Program-made: the position numbers and the translations under genes
Notes under the pieces: model-generated
What the model was told of the DNA's origin: nothing
The model's database searches: none
What the model saw: only the letters and a program-made list of their open reading frames with translations
From: Cryobacterium arcticum
GTDB lineage: Bacteria; Actinomycetota; Actinomycetes; Actinomycetales; Microbacteriaceae
Length of the DNA: 64,000 nucleotides
Assembly (NCBI RefSeq): GCF_001679725.1
Contig: NZ_CP016282.1
Location: forward strand, 496,001-560,000
Direction: 5' to 3'
Shown here: positions 7,350 through 16,031 of the stretch, in pieces
Layout of the letters: every line of letters starts with the position of its first letter
Position numbering within the stretch: the stretch's first letter is position 1

Positions 7350-10238
7350 GTGGTTACCGCCCTGTATCGCCGTTACCGGCCAGAGACTTTTGCCGAAATG
7401 ATCGGTCAGTCTCAGGTGACCGATCCGCTCATGACCGCCCTGCGCACCAACCGGGTCAATCATGCCTATCTCTTCAGTGGGCCCCGCGGCTGTGGCAAGA
7501 CCACCTCCGCGCGCATCCTCGCTCGTTGCCTCAACTGCGCAGAGGGCCCTACCGACACTCCGTGCGGTGTCTGTCCCAGCTGTGTCGAGCTTTCCCGCGA
7601 CGGCAGTGGCTCGCTCGACGTGGTCGAGATCGACGCGGCCAGCCACAACGGTGTCGACGACGCCCGCGACATCCGCGAACGCGCCATCTTCGCGCCGGCC
7701 CGCGACCGCTACAAGATCTTCATCCTCGACGAGGCGCACATGGTCACGCCGCAGGGCTTCAACGCGCTGCTCAAGATCGTGGAAGAGCCGCCGGAACACG
7801 TGAAGTTCATCTTCGCCACCACCGAGCCCGAGAAGGTCATCGGCACCATCCGCTCGCGCACCCACCACTATCCGTTCCGGCTGGTGCCGCCGGCGCCCAT
7901 GCTCGACTACGTGCAGCAGCTCTGCGACAGCGAACACATGACCGTCGCTCCCGGCGTGCTCCCGCTCGTCGTGCGCGCCGGTGGCGGGTCGCCCCGCGAC
8001 ACCCTCTCGCTGCTCGACCAGCTCATGGCCGGCTCCGACACCGAGGCCATCGAGTACGAACGCGCCGTTGCCCTGCTCGGCTACACCCACGCGACCCTGC
8101 TCGACGACGCCGTCGACGCCATCGCCGCCCGCAACTCCTCCGCCGCGTTCGACGCCGTCGACAGGGTCATCCAGACCGGCCAGGACCCGCGCCGCTTCGT
8201 CGAAGACCTGCTCGAGCGCATGCGCGACCTCATCATCGTGGCCGCCACCAGCGCCGCCGGCGCCGCCGCGGTGCTCCGCGGTGTGCCGCAGGACGAACTC
8301 GACCGCATGCAGGTGCAGGCCGCCAAGTTCGGCCCGGCCGAACTGAGCCGCACCGCCGACATCCTCAACGCCGCCCTCACCGAGATGACCGGCGCCACCT
8401 CGCCGCGCCTGCACCTCGAGCTCATGATCGCGCGCGTGCTCATCCCCGCCGCCGACGACACCACCCGCGGCGCCCTCGCCCGCGTCGAGCGCCTCGAACG
8501 GCGCATCGGCGTCGACGGTGGCAGCACGGATGCGGCCGCCGCGCCCGAATCCGCCGCTTCCGCTCCCGTCGGCTCGGCGTCGCGTGCTCCCGCCGCAGCC
8601 CCGTCCGCCGCAGCGCCGTCGTCCGGCCGGCCCGCCGCCGCCTCTGCTGGCAGCCCTGCGGCCGAGTCTCCGGCAGCAGCAGCAGCAGCGCCGGCCACGC
8701 CCGCAGCGGCCGGCTCGGGCTGGGCCACGCGCGTGCCAGGATCCCCGGCCGCCACCCCGGCCGAGACCGCCGCCGCTGCCCGTGCAGCAACCGGCGCCAC
8801 CCCGGCCACCGACTCGACCCCGCCCGCAGAGGCCGCCCCCCGCCCGCTCTCCGACGACGCCGAGGTGAGCACGCCCGCCGCCGAACCGGCATCGCCCGCC
8901 GTCCGTGCGACCGAACCTGCCGTGGAGCCGACGCCCGCCCCGGCCCCGGTTGTTCCCGTCGGACCGGTGACGCTGGCCCAGATCAAGGACGCCTGGCCGC
9001 AGATCCTCGACGCCGTCAAGGAGGTCAAGCTCAGCGCCTGGCTCGTGGTCTACACCGCCCGCGTGCTGGACCTGCGTGGCGAAGACGTTCTCGTGCTGTC
9101 GTTCCCCAGCGAGCAGGACATGCAGGGTTTCAAGGCTCAGCAAGCGCCCGGCCAGGGCGTGAGCGAGTTCCTGCGCGGCGCCATCGTCAAGGTGCTCGGC
9201 CTGCGAGTGAAGTTCATCGCCCGCGCCGACTCCGAGACCTTCGCCGCGGCGGGCGCCGGCCACCCGGCCGGTGCGACACCCGCCGGCCCAACCGCCGGCA
9301 CGGGTTCGGCACCCTCCGCTCCCGCTGCAGGCTCCGGTGCCTCCACGTCGGCTCCCGCCGCAGCACGCGGCGCCGGCCCCGCCGGCTCCGCTCCTTCGGC
9401 TGCGTCGAGCGCAACCGCGCCCACTTCCGCGCCCAGTGCGGCTGCGGCGACACCGGTTGCATCCGCCGGGTCGTCGGCCTTCGGCGGACCATCGACCGGC
9501 GAGTCCTCGAGCGACGCCACATTCGGCACCGGCACCGGCACCGGCTCGGGAGCAGGCACAGCCGGAGCGGCCACCGCAACAGCTACCCGCGCGGCCACCG
9601 CAACCCTCGCGCCGCCGACCACGTCCACGGGCTGGGCCACCGTCGTCATCCCCGGCTCCGCCGCCGCCCTGGCTGCCGCGGAAACCCTGGCCGACGAACC
9701 CGTGCTGGCCCCGCCCAGCCACGGTGCATCCGCCTCCGTCAGCGCTCCGGCCCCGACCGCCAGCGTTGGCGCCACTGCCGATGCCGCCGCCAGCGCGCCG
9801 GCCGGCGTCCCGGCGTCGTCAGCGCCCACCGCTGCTCCGCAGGCATCGGCCCCGTCGGCGCCGGGCTACGACTTCGCACCCGAGCCCGACTTCGAGCCGC
9901 CGTTCGACGAAGAGCCGCCGCCCTACGACGACCTCCCGCCCGACCCCCAGCAATTCGCCGCACCCGCGGATCCCGCTCGCGGCGCCTGGCCGAACGTTCA
10001 GCACCCCACGGAGCCACAGCAGGCGAGGGCCCAGCAGGCGCCGGCAGCCGGGGCGTCCGCGCCCAGCGCGCCCGCCGCATCCGCGCCCGCCAGCCAGCGC
10101 GGGGCTCCAGCCCGGCGCTCGCCCGCATTCGCGGAGAAGCAGCGCTACGGCGAGGCCGTGGTGCGCGAAATTCTCGGCGCCACCTTCATCGAGGAGCAGC
10201 CGCACGACCCGATCTCGCGACAGAGGAACGACAACTAA
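7350..10238 (+). CDS. dnaX: DNA polymerase III subunits gamma and tau
   Basis: 962 aa clamp-loader ATPase of the replisome. The GTG at 7350 gives the family-typical N-terminus VTALYRRYRPETFAEMIGQ. Features in order: Walker A GPRGCGKTT (about 44-52), a four-Cys zinc module with CGVCPSC (about 60-85), Walker B ILDEAHM, and the sensor region TIRSRTHHYPFRL. After residue 390 come two very long Ala/Pro/Ser/Thr-rich linkers around a conserved island (LAQIKDAWPQILDAVKEVKL, about 545-630) typical of actinobacterial tau. The C-terminus ends with RYGEAVVREILGATFIEEQ, the usual actinobacterial tail. No slippery heptamer for a gamma frameshift was seen. The gene abuts recR directly (TAA then ATG), implying co-transcription. 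Confidence 0.96.
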   Translation: MVTALYRRYRPETFAEMIGQSQVTDPLMTALRTNRVNHAYLFSGPRGCGKTTSARILARCLNCAEGPTDTPCGVCPSCVELSRDGSGSLDVVEIDAASHNGVDDARDIRERAIFAPARDRYKIFILDEAHMVTPQGFNALLKIVEEPPEHVKFIFATTEPEKVIGTIRSRTHHYPFRLVPPAPMLDYVQQLCDSEHMTVAPGVLPLVVRAGGGSPRDTLSLLDQLMAGSDTEAIEYERAVALLGYTHATLLDDAVDAIAARNSSAAFDAVDRVIQTGQDPRRFVEDLLERMRDLIIVAATSAAGAAAVLRGVPQDELDRMQVQAAKFGPAELSRTADILNAALTEMTGATSPRLHLELMIARVLIPAADDTTRGALARVERLERRIGVDGGSTDAAAAPESAASAPVGSASRAPAAAPSAAAPSSGRPAAASAGSPAAESPAAAAAAPATPAAAGSGWATRVPGSPAATPAETAAAARAATGATPATDSTPPAEAAPRPLSDDAEVSTPAAEPASPAVRATEPAVEPTPAPAPVVPVGPVTLAQIKDAWPQILDAVKEVKLSAWLVVYTARVLDLRGEDVLVLSFPSEQDMQGFKAQQAPGQGVSEFLRGAIVKVLGLRVKFIARADSETFAAAGAGHPAGATPAGPTAGTGSAPSAPAAGSGASTSAPAAARGAGPAGSAPSAASSATAPTSAPSAAAATPVASAGSSAFGGPSTGESSSDATFGTGTGTGSGAGTAGAATATATRAATATLAPPTTSTGWATVVIPGSAAALAAAETLADEPVLAPPSHGASASVSAPAPTASVGATADAAASAPAGVPASSAPTAAPQASAPSAPGYDFAPEPDFEPPFDEEPPPYDDLPPDPQQFAAPADPARGAWPNVQHPTEPQQARAQQAPAAGASAPSAPAASAPASQRGAPARRSPAFAEKQRYGEAVVREILGATFIEEQPHDPISRQRNDN

Positions 10239-10838
10239 ATGTACGAAGGCATCGTTCAGGAACTCATCGACGAGCTCGGTCGTCTGCCCGGCATCGGCCC
10301 GAAGTCCGCGCAGCGCATCGCGTTCCACATCCTGCAGACCAAGAACTTCGACGTGTCGCACCTGGCGAACGTGCTGCTCGAGGTGCGCGACAAGGTGAAG
10401 TTCTGCGAGATCTGCGGCAACGTCTCCGAACAGGAGACCTGCATGATCTGCCGCGACCCGCGCCGCAACCCCACCTCGATCTGTGTGGTCGAAGAGGCCA
10501 AGGACGTCGTCGCCATCGAGCGAACCCGTGAGTTCAAGGGCCTGTACCACGTGCTCGGCGGGGCGATCAGCCCCATCGACGGCATCGGACCCGACGACCT
10601 ACGCATCCGTCAACTGATGACGCGCCTGGCCGACAACACCGTGCAAGAGGTGATCATCGCCACCGACCCCAACCTCGAGGGCGAGGCCACCGCCACGTAC
10701 TTGTCGCGCTTGCTCACCACCCTCGACATCAAGGTCAGCCGGCTGGCCTCCGGCCTGCCCGTGGGCGGCGACCTCGAGTACGCCGACGAGGTCACCCTCG
10801 GCCGTGCCTTCGAGGGCCGCCGCACCGTCACCTCCTAG
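10239..10838 (+). CDS. recR: recombination mediator protein RecR
   Basis: 199 aa, normal RecR length. It loads and stabilises RecA with RecF/RecO at gaps. The N-terminal helix-hairpin-helix reads [20 protein letters not shown], followed by a Cys4 zinc finger ([16 protein letters not shown]) and a Toprim domain with [14 protein letters not shown] and [15 protein letters not shown]. The start codon immediately follows the dnaX stop, the standard bacterial dnaX-recR arrangement. Confidence 0.97.
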   Translation: MYEGIVQELIDELGRLPGIGPKSAQRIAFHILQTKNFDVSHLANVLLEVRDKVKFCEICGNVSEQETCMICRDPRRNPTSICVVEEAKDVVAIERTREFKGLYHVLGGAISPIDGIGPDDLRIRQLMTRLADNTVQEVIIATDPNLEGEATATYLSRLLTTLDIKVSRLASGLPVGGDLEYADEVTLGRAFEGRRTVTS

Positions 10839-10952
10839 CCTGGGGCCACCCCGCCGCGCCTGGTGCTCCTCTGGACAGGTGCACCCGGTGTGCCGGCAAC
10901 AGTTGCCCGGATCGGCACCAGCTGCGCCCGTCCCGTCGGTTCCATTTACGGA

Positions 10953-10987
10953 ATTACGTAGACGTTCGTTTAACAAGTACGTAATAC
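10953..10987 (+). promoter_or_regulatory. promoter with inverted-repeat operator for the ArsR-like gene
   Basis: An 8-bp perfect inverted repeat, ATTACGTA (10953-10960) and TACGTAAT (10978-10985), flanks the expected spacer of a promoter whose -10 is probably TAATAC (10982-10987). The ATG at 10995 lies 7 nt beyond that -10, so the transcript is probably leaderless. An operator overlapping the -10 suggests autoregulation by the downstream winged-helix protein. Confidence 0.5.
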
Positions 10988-10994
10988 TGGATGC

Positions 10995-11588
10995 ATGACG
11001 TCCCACGGTGATCACACGCACGAACTCGCCGAGTTGCGCGAGCGGGTCGAGGCGCTCGAACGGGCCGTGCACGCCACCCTGGGCGCGGTTGCCCCCGGTC
11101 CGACCGGCGCGGATGTCTCGCCAGAGGGCGGGGAACGATCGCCCGAAACCCAGACCACCACTCCTCGCGCGGTGAGCGACGTTTTCTGGGCGCTGAACGG
11201 CCTCAAGGCGATGGCCCCGGCACCCGGCGCCGTGCTCTACACCGGCAACGTCACCCTGCCCGGCGGGGGACCGGTCGACTGGCAGTACGCCCTCACCACC
11301 GACGAGATCCTCGCCCGCGACTGGAGCCGGCCGGCCTCCACATCCGCCCTGGCCGCCCTCGGCCACCCGGTGCGGCTGCGACTGCTGCAGGCCATCGCCA
11401 CCGGCACCGTCGCGGTAGCCGAGCTCGCCGCTCTCGAGGGCGTGGGCACCACCGGGCAGGTCTATCACCACGTCAACCAGCTGATCGCGGCCGGCTGGGT
11501 GTACTCCCCCTCCCGAGGCCACTACGGCATCCCGCCCGAACGCGTGGTGCCGCTGCTCACCGTGATCCTCGCGGCCGGCGGCGTCTGA
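10995..11588 (+). CDS. ArsR-like winged-helix transcriptional regulator
   Basis: 197 aa DNA-binding protein. The N-terminus (about 4-35) is a short coiled coil (HELAELRERVEALERAV). The C-terminal half holds a winged helix: LAALGHPVRLRLLQAIATG begins it, and TTGQVYHHVNQLIAAGWV is the recognition helix region. The central segment (about 60-110) shows no metal-binding Cys motif, so a metal-sensor role is not supported. It probably binds the palindrome in its own promoter. The ligand and targets are unknown; the serine hydrolase downstream is a candidate target. Confidence 0.75.
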   Translation: MTSHGDHTHELAELRERVEALERAVHATLGAVAPGPTGADVSPEGGERSPETQTTTPRAVSDVFWALNGLKAMAPAPGAVLYTGNVTLPGGGPVDWQYALTTDEILARDWSRPASTSALAALGHPVRLRLLQAIATGTVAVAELAALEGVGTTGQVYHHVNQLIAAGWVYSPSRGHYGIPPERVVPLLTVILAAGGV

Positions 11589-11787
11589 TGCCCGCCACCG
11601 CCACCGCCCCACCCGCCACGCAGGCTCGAAGGCAGCTCTCGCCCGTGCGGGCAGATGGTCCCGGTACGCCGAGTGCAGATGTTCGGAGCGGTAACAGTTG
11701 GGCCCTGCCTGTCCGTACAGCCCGCCCGCACGGCCCGCCCGCTCCGCCCGTACAATCCGCCCGCCCGCCACTTGACGGAGGTCACTC
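11589..11787. other. GC-rich intergenic segment with a distant inverted repeat
   Basis: No convincing gene. CCGTGCGGGC (11643-11652) and its inverse GCCCGCACGG (11724-11733) enclose about 70 nt, followed by short C-rich tandem runs (CCCGCCCG, CCGCCCGC). It may be a structured leader of the serine hydrolase mRNA. Confidence 0.3.
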
Positions 11788-12876
11788 ATGAAACGCCCTA
11801 CCCGCATCAGCCTCATCGCCGCCGGCGCCGCCCTCGCGGTGCTCGCCGGGGGAGTGCTGGCCGCACCCCGGCCGCCCACCCTGTCGACGTCGGCAAGCGG
11901 TGACGCCGCCCTCGCCCAGCGCCTCGCTGACAAGGCCGCCCTCGAGCAGGGCGCCCGAGACACCCTCGCCACCGCCGTCATCGACGCCGACGGCGTCACG
12001 TACGCGGGCCTCGGCGCCGACGAGACCACCGAATTCGAGATCGGCTCGATCACCAAGACCTTCACCGCGCTGCTGCTGGCCCAGGCCGTCGAGCGCGGCG
12101 AGGTCACCCTCACCGACCCGGTCGGTGACTACCTCGACCTCGGTGACAGCGCGGCGGCCGACATCACCCTCGTCGAGCTGAGCACCCACCGGTCCGGCCT
12201 GCCGCGCATCGCGACGACCCCGTCGGCGCTCCTCACGTCGGTCTGGAGCAGCTACCGCGGCAACGACCCGTATCCGTACGACCTCGCCACCCTCGAAGAG
12301 CACGGCAGGGCGGCCGAGCTCACCAACCCGGGCACCGTCGCCTATTCCAACCTCGGCGTCGCCCTACTCGGCCAGGCCCTCGCCGCCGCGGCCGGCACCG
12401 ACTACCCCGAGCTGCTGCAGACCCGCATCCTCGATCCCCTCGGCATGACCGGCACGTCGATCGCCGTCACGGCGGATGCCCTGCCGGCGGGCGCCCGCAC
12501 CGGCCATACCGTCGCGGGCCGCCCGGCCGCAGCCTGGACCATGGGCGCCTACGCCCCGGCAGGCGCCATCCGCTCCACCGTCGCCGATATGACGCTCTAC
12601 GCCCAGGCGCTGCTCTCGGCCGACCCGGCTCTCGGCGTGGACCCGGCGAAGGTGCTCGACCCGCAAGGCACCTCGGGCGCCGGCCCGCTCATCGGCCTGG
12701 CCTGGTTCACCCAGGCGCCCGAAGACGGTAGCGCCACCTGGCACAACGGCGGCACCGGCGGCTTCGCGAGCATGATGGCGCTCGACCGGGCCGCCAACCG
12801 GGCGGTGATCGTGCTGGGCAACACCGCCACCAGCGTCGATGCCGTCGCCATGTCGATTCTGGAGGAGAACTCGTGA
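11788..12876 (+). CDS. secreted serine hydrolase of the beta-lactamase/D-Ala-D-Ala carboxypeptidase clan
   Basis: 362 aa. A signal peptide or anchor occupies residues 1-31, so it acts outside the membrane. The serine-hydrolase motifs are visible: the SxxK motif SITK in FEIGSITKTFTALLLA, the second motif YSN in GTVAYSNLGVALLGQ, and HNGGTGGF in place of the KTG motif. This is the class C beta-lactamase-like fold used by peptidoglycan DD-peptidases, esterases and D-aminopeptidases; the substrate cannot be told from sequence. It overlaps the following membrane-protein gene by 4 bp (GTGA). Confidence 0.85.
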   Translation: MKRPTRISLIAAGAALAVLAGGVLAAPRPPTLSTSASGDAALAQRLADKAALEQGARDTLATAVIDADGVTYAGLGADETTEFEIGSITKTFTALLLAQAVERGEVTLTDPVGDYLDLGDSAAADITLVELSTHRSGLPRIATTPSALLTSVWSSYRGNDPYPYDLATLEEHGRAAELTNPGTVAYSNLGVALLGQALAAAAGTDYPELLQTRILDPLGMTGTSIAVTADALPAGARTGHTVAGRPAAAWTMGAYAPAGAIRSTVADMTLYAQALLSADPALGVDPAKVLDPQGTSGAGPLIGLAWFTQAPEDGSATWHNGGTGGFASMMALDRAANRAVIVLGNTATSVDAVAMSILEENS

Positions 12877-13223
12877 TCGCCTGGATCCCGCTCATCGTGG
12901 TGGTGGCCTTCGTCGGCGGCTTCGCCGTGTCCGCCTGGTCACCGCGCTTCGGCGCCGCCCGCGACCGGCTGGCCCTGGCCACGGATGGCTTGGCCGCCGC
13001 CGGCATCCTCTTCGCCGGCCGGGTGCTCGTGGACTGGAGCACGGCGACGGTCTTCGCCTGGTACGCCCTGGTACTGCTCCTCGCGGCCGCCGTTGTGGGC
13101 GCGGTGCTCCGCTGGCGGAGCCTGCCACCGCTCAAGGACCCGGCCAAACGCATCCGCCGCACCGTCGGCGCAAGCTTCGGCGCGGCCGTGATCCTCGGCC
13201 TCGTAGCCGTCACCACCCTCTGA
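12873..13223 (+). CDS. small membrane protein, three to four predicted helices
   Basis: 116 aa with hydrophobic segments at about 3-20, 38-52, 58-78 and 98-116. The start GTG overlaps the stop of the serine hydrolase gene, so the two are translationally coupled and probably work together at the membrane. I do not recognise a domain; conserved residues cannot be judged from one sequence. Confidence 0.7.
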   Translation: MIAWIPLIVVVAFVGGFAVSAWSPRFGAARDRLALATDGLAAAGILFAGRVLVDWSTATVFAWYALVLLLAAAVVGAVLRWRSLPPLKDPAKRIRRTVGASFGAAVILGLVAVTTL

Positions 13224-13240
13224 CCACCCGCGCTCCCATG

Positions 13241-13342
13241 ACTCGCCCGGATTCGCTAGTCCGGTGCGCCCGCAACTAGCGAAAATGGGCCACCCATGTC
13301 TCCGGACGCGGGGCATCCGCGTGACTCGCCCGTATTTGCTAG
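13241..13342. repeat. intergenic GCCCNNATTYGCTAG repeat with inverted copy
   Basis: The element GCCCGGATTCGCTAGT (13245-13260) is followed by an inverted copy (13275-13290, with a 9-bp perfect TTCGCTAGT/ACTAGCGAA stem), then by a direct copy GCCCGTATTTGCTAG (13328-13342). It sits between the small membrane protein and lysC. It could be a mobile or REP-like element rather than a terminator, since there is no GC-rich stem next to a T-run. Confidence 0.5.
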
Positions 13343-13442
13343 GGCGGGGGAGCGGGGCGTCACATGAACGTCCGAGAATACGAACGCATTTAGGATGGGA
13401 GCGCGGGTTGTCTCCGCGTACCCGGAAGCCAGGAGTGCCCAC

Positions 13443-14738
13443 GTGAGCCTGATCGTGCAGAAGTTCGGCGGATCATCCGTCGCCGACGCCGAGAGCATCA
13501 AACGCGTTGCCAAGCGCATCGTCGACACCAAGAAGGCCGGCAACGACATCGTCGTGGCCGTGTCCGCCATGGGCGACTCCACCGACGAGCTGCTCGACCT
13601 GGCCCACCAGGTCACGCCGATCCCGGCGCCGCGCGAGCTCGACATGCTGCTCACCGCGGGGGAGCGCATCTCCATGGCGCTGCTGGCCATGGCGATCAAG
13701 AGCATGGGCTACGACGCCCGCTCCTTCACCGGCAGCCAGGCCGGCATGATCACGGATGCCCAGCACGGTGCCGCCCGCATCGTCGACGTCACCCCCGGCC
13801 GGCTGCGCGACGCCCTCGACGAGGGCGCCATCGCCATCGTCGCCGGGTTCCAGGGCTTCAACCGCGACACCAAGGACATCACCACTCTCGGCCGCGGAGG
13901 TTCCGACACCACGGCCGTGGCGCTGGCCGCCGCGCTTGGCGCCGACATCTGCGAGATCTACACGGATGTCGACGGCATCTTCAGCGCCGACCCCCGCGTC
14001 GTTCCCCGCGCGCACAAGCTCGAACGCGTCTCCAGCGAGGAGATGCTCGAGCTGGCCGCCGCCGGCGCCAAGGTGCTCTATATCCGCGCGGTGGAATACG
14101 CCCGCCGCCACGGTGTGACCCTGCACGTGCGGTCGTCGTTCAACAACAACACCGGCACCATCGTCTACAACCCGGGCGCCATCAGCCCGTACGCCGCAGC
14201 AGTATTGAATGGAGAGACAGTGGAAGAGCCCATCATCGCGGGGGTCGCCGCCGACCTCAGTGAGGCCAAGGTCACCGTCGTCGGTGTTCCCGACATCCCC
14301 GGCAAGGCCGCGCAGATCTTCAAGATCGTCGCCAAGACCAACGCCAACGTCGACATGATCGTGCAGAACGTCTCGGCCGCGTCCACCGGACTGACCGACA
14401 TCTCGTTCACCCTGCCCAAGTCCGAGGGCCAGCAGGTGCTGACCGCGCTCACCAACGAACAGCAGAACGTCGGCTTCGCCGGGCTGCAGTACGACGACCA
14501 GATCGGCAAGCTCGCCCTGGTCGGCGCCGGCATGCGCACCAACACGGGTGTCTCCGCCAAGCTGTTCGAGGCCCTATTCGAGGCCGGCATCAACATCGAG
14601 ATGATTTCCACCAGCGAGATCCGCATCTCGGTCGTCACCCGCGCCGACACCATCAACCAGGCCCTGCGCGTGGTGCACACGGCCTTCGGCCTGGACGCCG
14701 ACGACGAGGCCGTGGTGCACGGCGGCACCGGCCGCTAA
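13443..14738 (+). CDS. lysC: aspartate kinase
   Basis: 431 aa; phosphorylates aspartate as the first step towards lysine, threonine, methionine and diaminopimelate. The GTG start at 13443 gives the family N-terminus SLIVQKFGGSSVADAESI with the KFGGSSV nucleotide-binding motif. The kinase domain (about 1-250) includes FQGFNRDTKDITTLGRGGSDTTAVALAAAL and EIYTDVDGIFSADPR. Two ACT domains follow (about 265-425), the feedback-control region. An internal start for the beta subunit is present. asd lies downstream, the usual actinobacterial order. A likely -10 (TAGGAT, 13391-13396) lies upstream. Confidence 0.97.
   Translation: MSLIVQKFGGSSVADAESIKRVAKRIVDTKKAGNDIVVAVSAMGDSTDELLDLAHQVTPIPAPRELDMLLTAGERISMALLAMAIKSMGYDARSFTGSQAGMITDAQHGAARIVDVTPGRLRDALDEGAIAIVAGFQGFNRDTKDITTLGRGGSDTTAVALAAALGADICEIYTDVDGIFSADPRVVPRAHKLERVSSEEMLELAAAGAKVLYIRAVEYARRHGVTLHVRSSFNNNTGTIVYNPGAISPYAAAVLNGETVEEPIIAGVAADLSEAKVTVVGVPDIPGKAAQIFKIVAKTNANVDMIVQNVSAASTGLTDISFTLPKSEGQQVLTALTNEQQNVGFAGLQYDDQIGKLALVGAGMRTNTGVSAKLFEALFEAGINIEMISTSEIRISVVTRADTINQALRVVHTAFGLDADDEAVVHGGTGR
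14220..14738 (+). CDS. lysC: aspartate kinase beta subunit (internal in-frame start in lysC)
   Basis: GGAGAGACA precedes an in-frame GTG at 14220; initiation there would give a 172-aa protein beginning MEEPIIAGVAADLSEAKVTV that consists only of the ACT regulatory domains. Corynebacterium lysC is known to make such a 172-aa beta subunit from an equivalent internal start, forming an alpha2beta2 enzyme. The Shine-Dalgarno and position match that case closely. Confidence 0.75.
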   Translation: MEEPIIAGVAADLSEAKVTVVGVPDIPGKAAQIFKIVAKTNANVDMIVQNVSAASTGLTDISFTLPKSEGQQVLTALTNEQQNVGFAGLQYDDQIGKLALVGAGMRTNTGVSAKLFEALFEAGINIEMISTSEIRISVVTRADTINQALRVVHTAFGLDADDEAVVHGGTGR

Positions 14739-14764
14739 CCCCGTCGGCCGCCGCCCGCACTCCG

Positions 14765-14845
14765 GCATAACTCCTGCAATTTCTGCCAAAAACAGCCCAA
14801 CCGGCCCGATTCGGGTTGGTTCGGGGAGAATTGCAGGAGTTGTGC
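14765..14845. repeat. inverted-repeat element, GCATAACTCCTGCA family, copy 1
   Basis: GCATAACTCCTGCAATT (14765-14781) pairs with an inverse copy at 14829-14845 (16 of 17 positions). Inside is a second hairpin around CCCAACC...GGTTGG. A second copy of the same design lies at 30144-30224, so this is a dispersed family rather than a site specific to the lysC-asd gap. No flanking target duplication is obvious. Confidence 0.7.
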
Positions 14846-14882
14846 ATACCCACCCCGCTTCTGAGCCCCGCACGAGATTTGA

Positions 14883-15995
<1,113 letters not shown>

Positions 15996-16031
15996 TCCGT
16001 CGCGGGCACGTTCCGCGGCGGCGCTCCAGTA

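Noticed and set aside
11588..11791. 67-codon open frame overlapping the ArsR-like stop codon
   Set aside because: Pro/Ala/Arg-rich composition typical of random GC-rich sequence, no motif, and it overlaps the start of the serine hydrolase gene.
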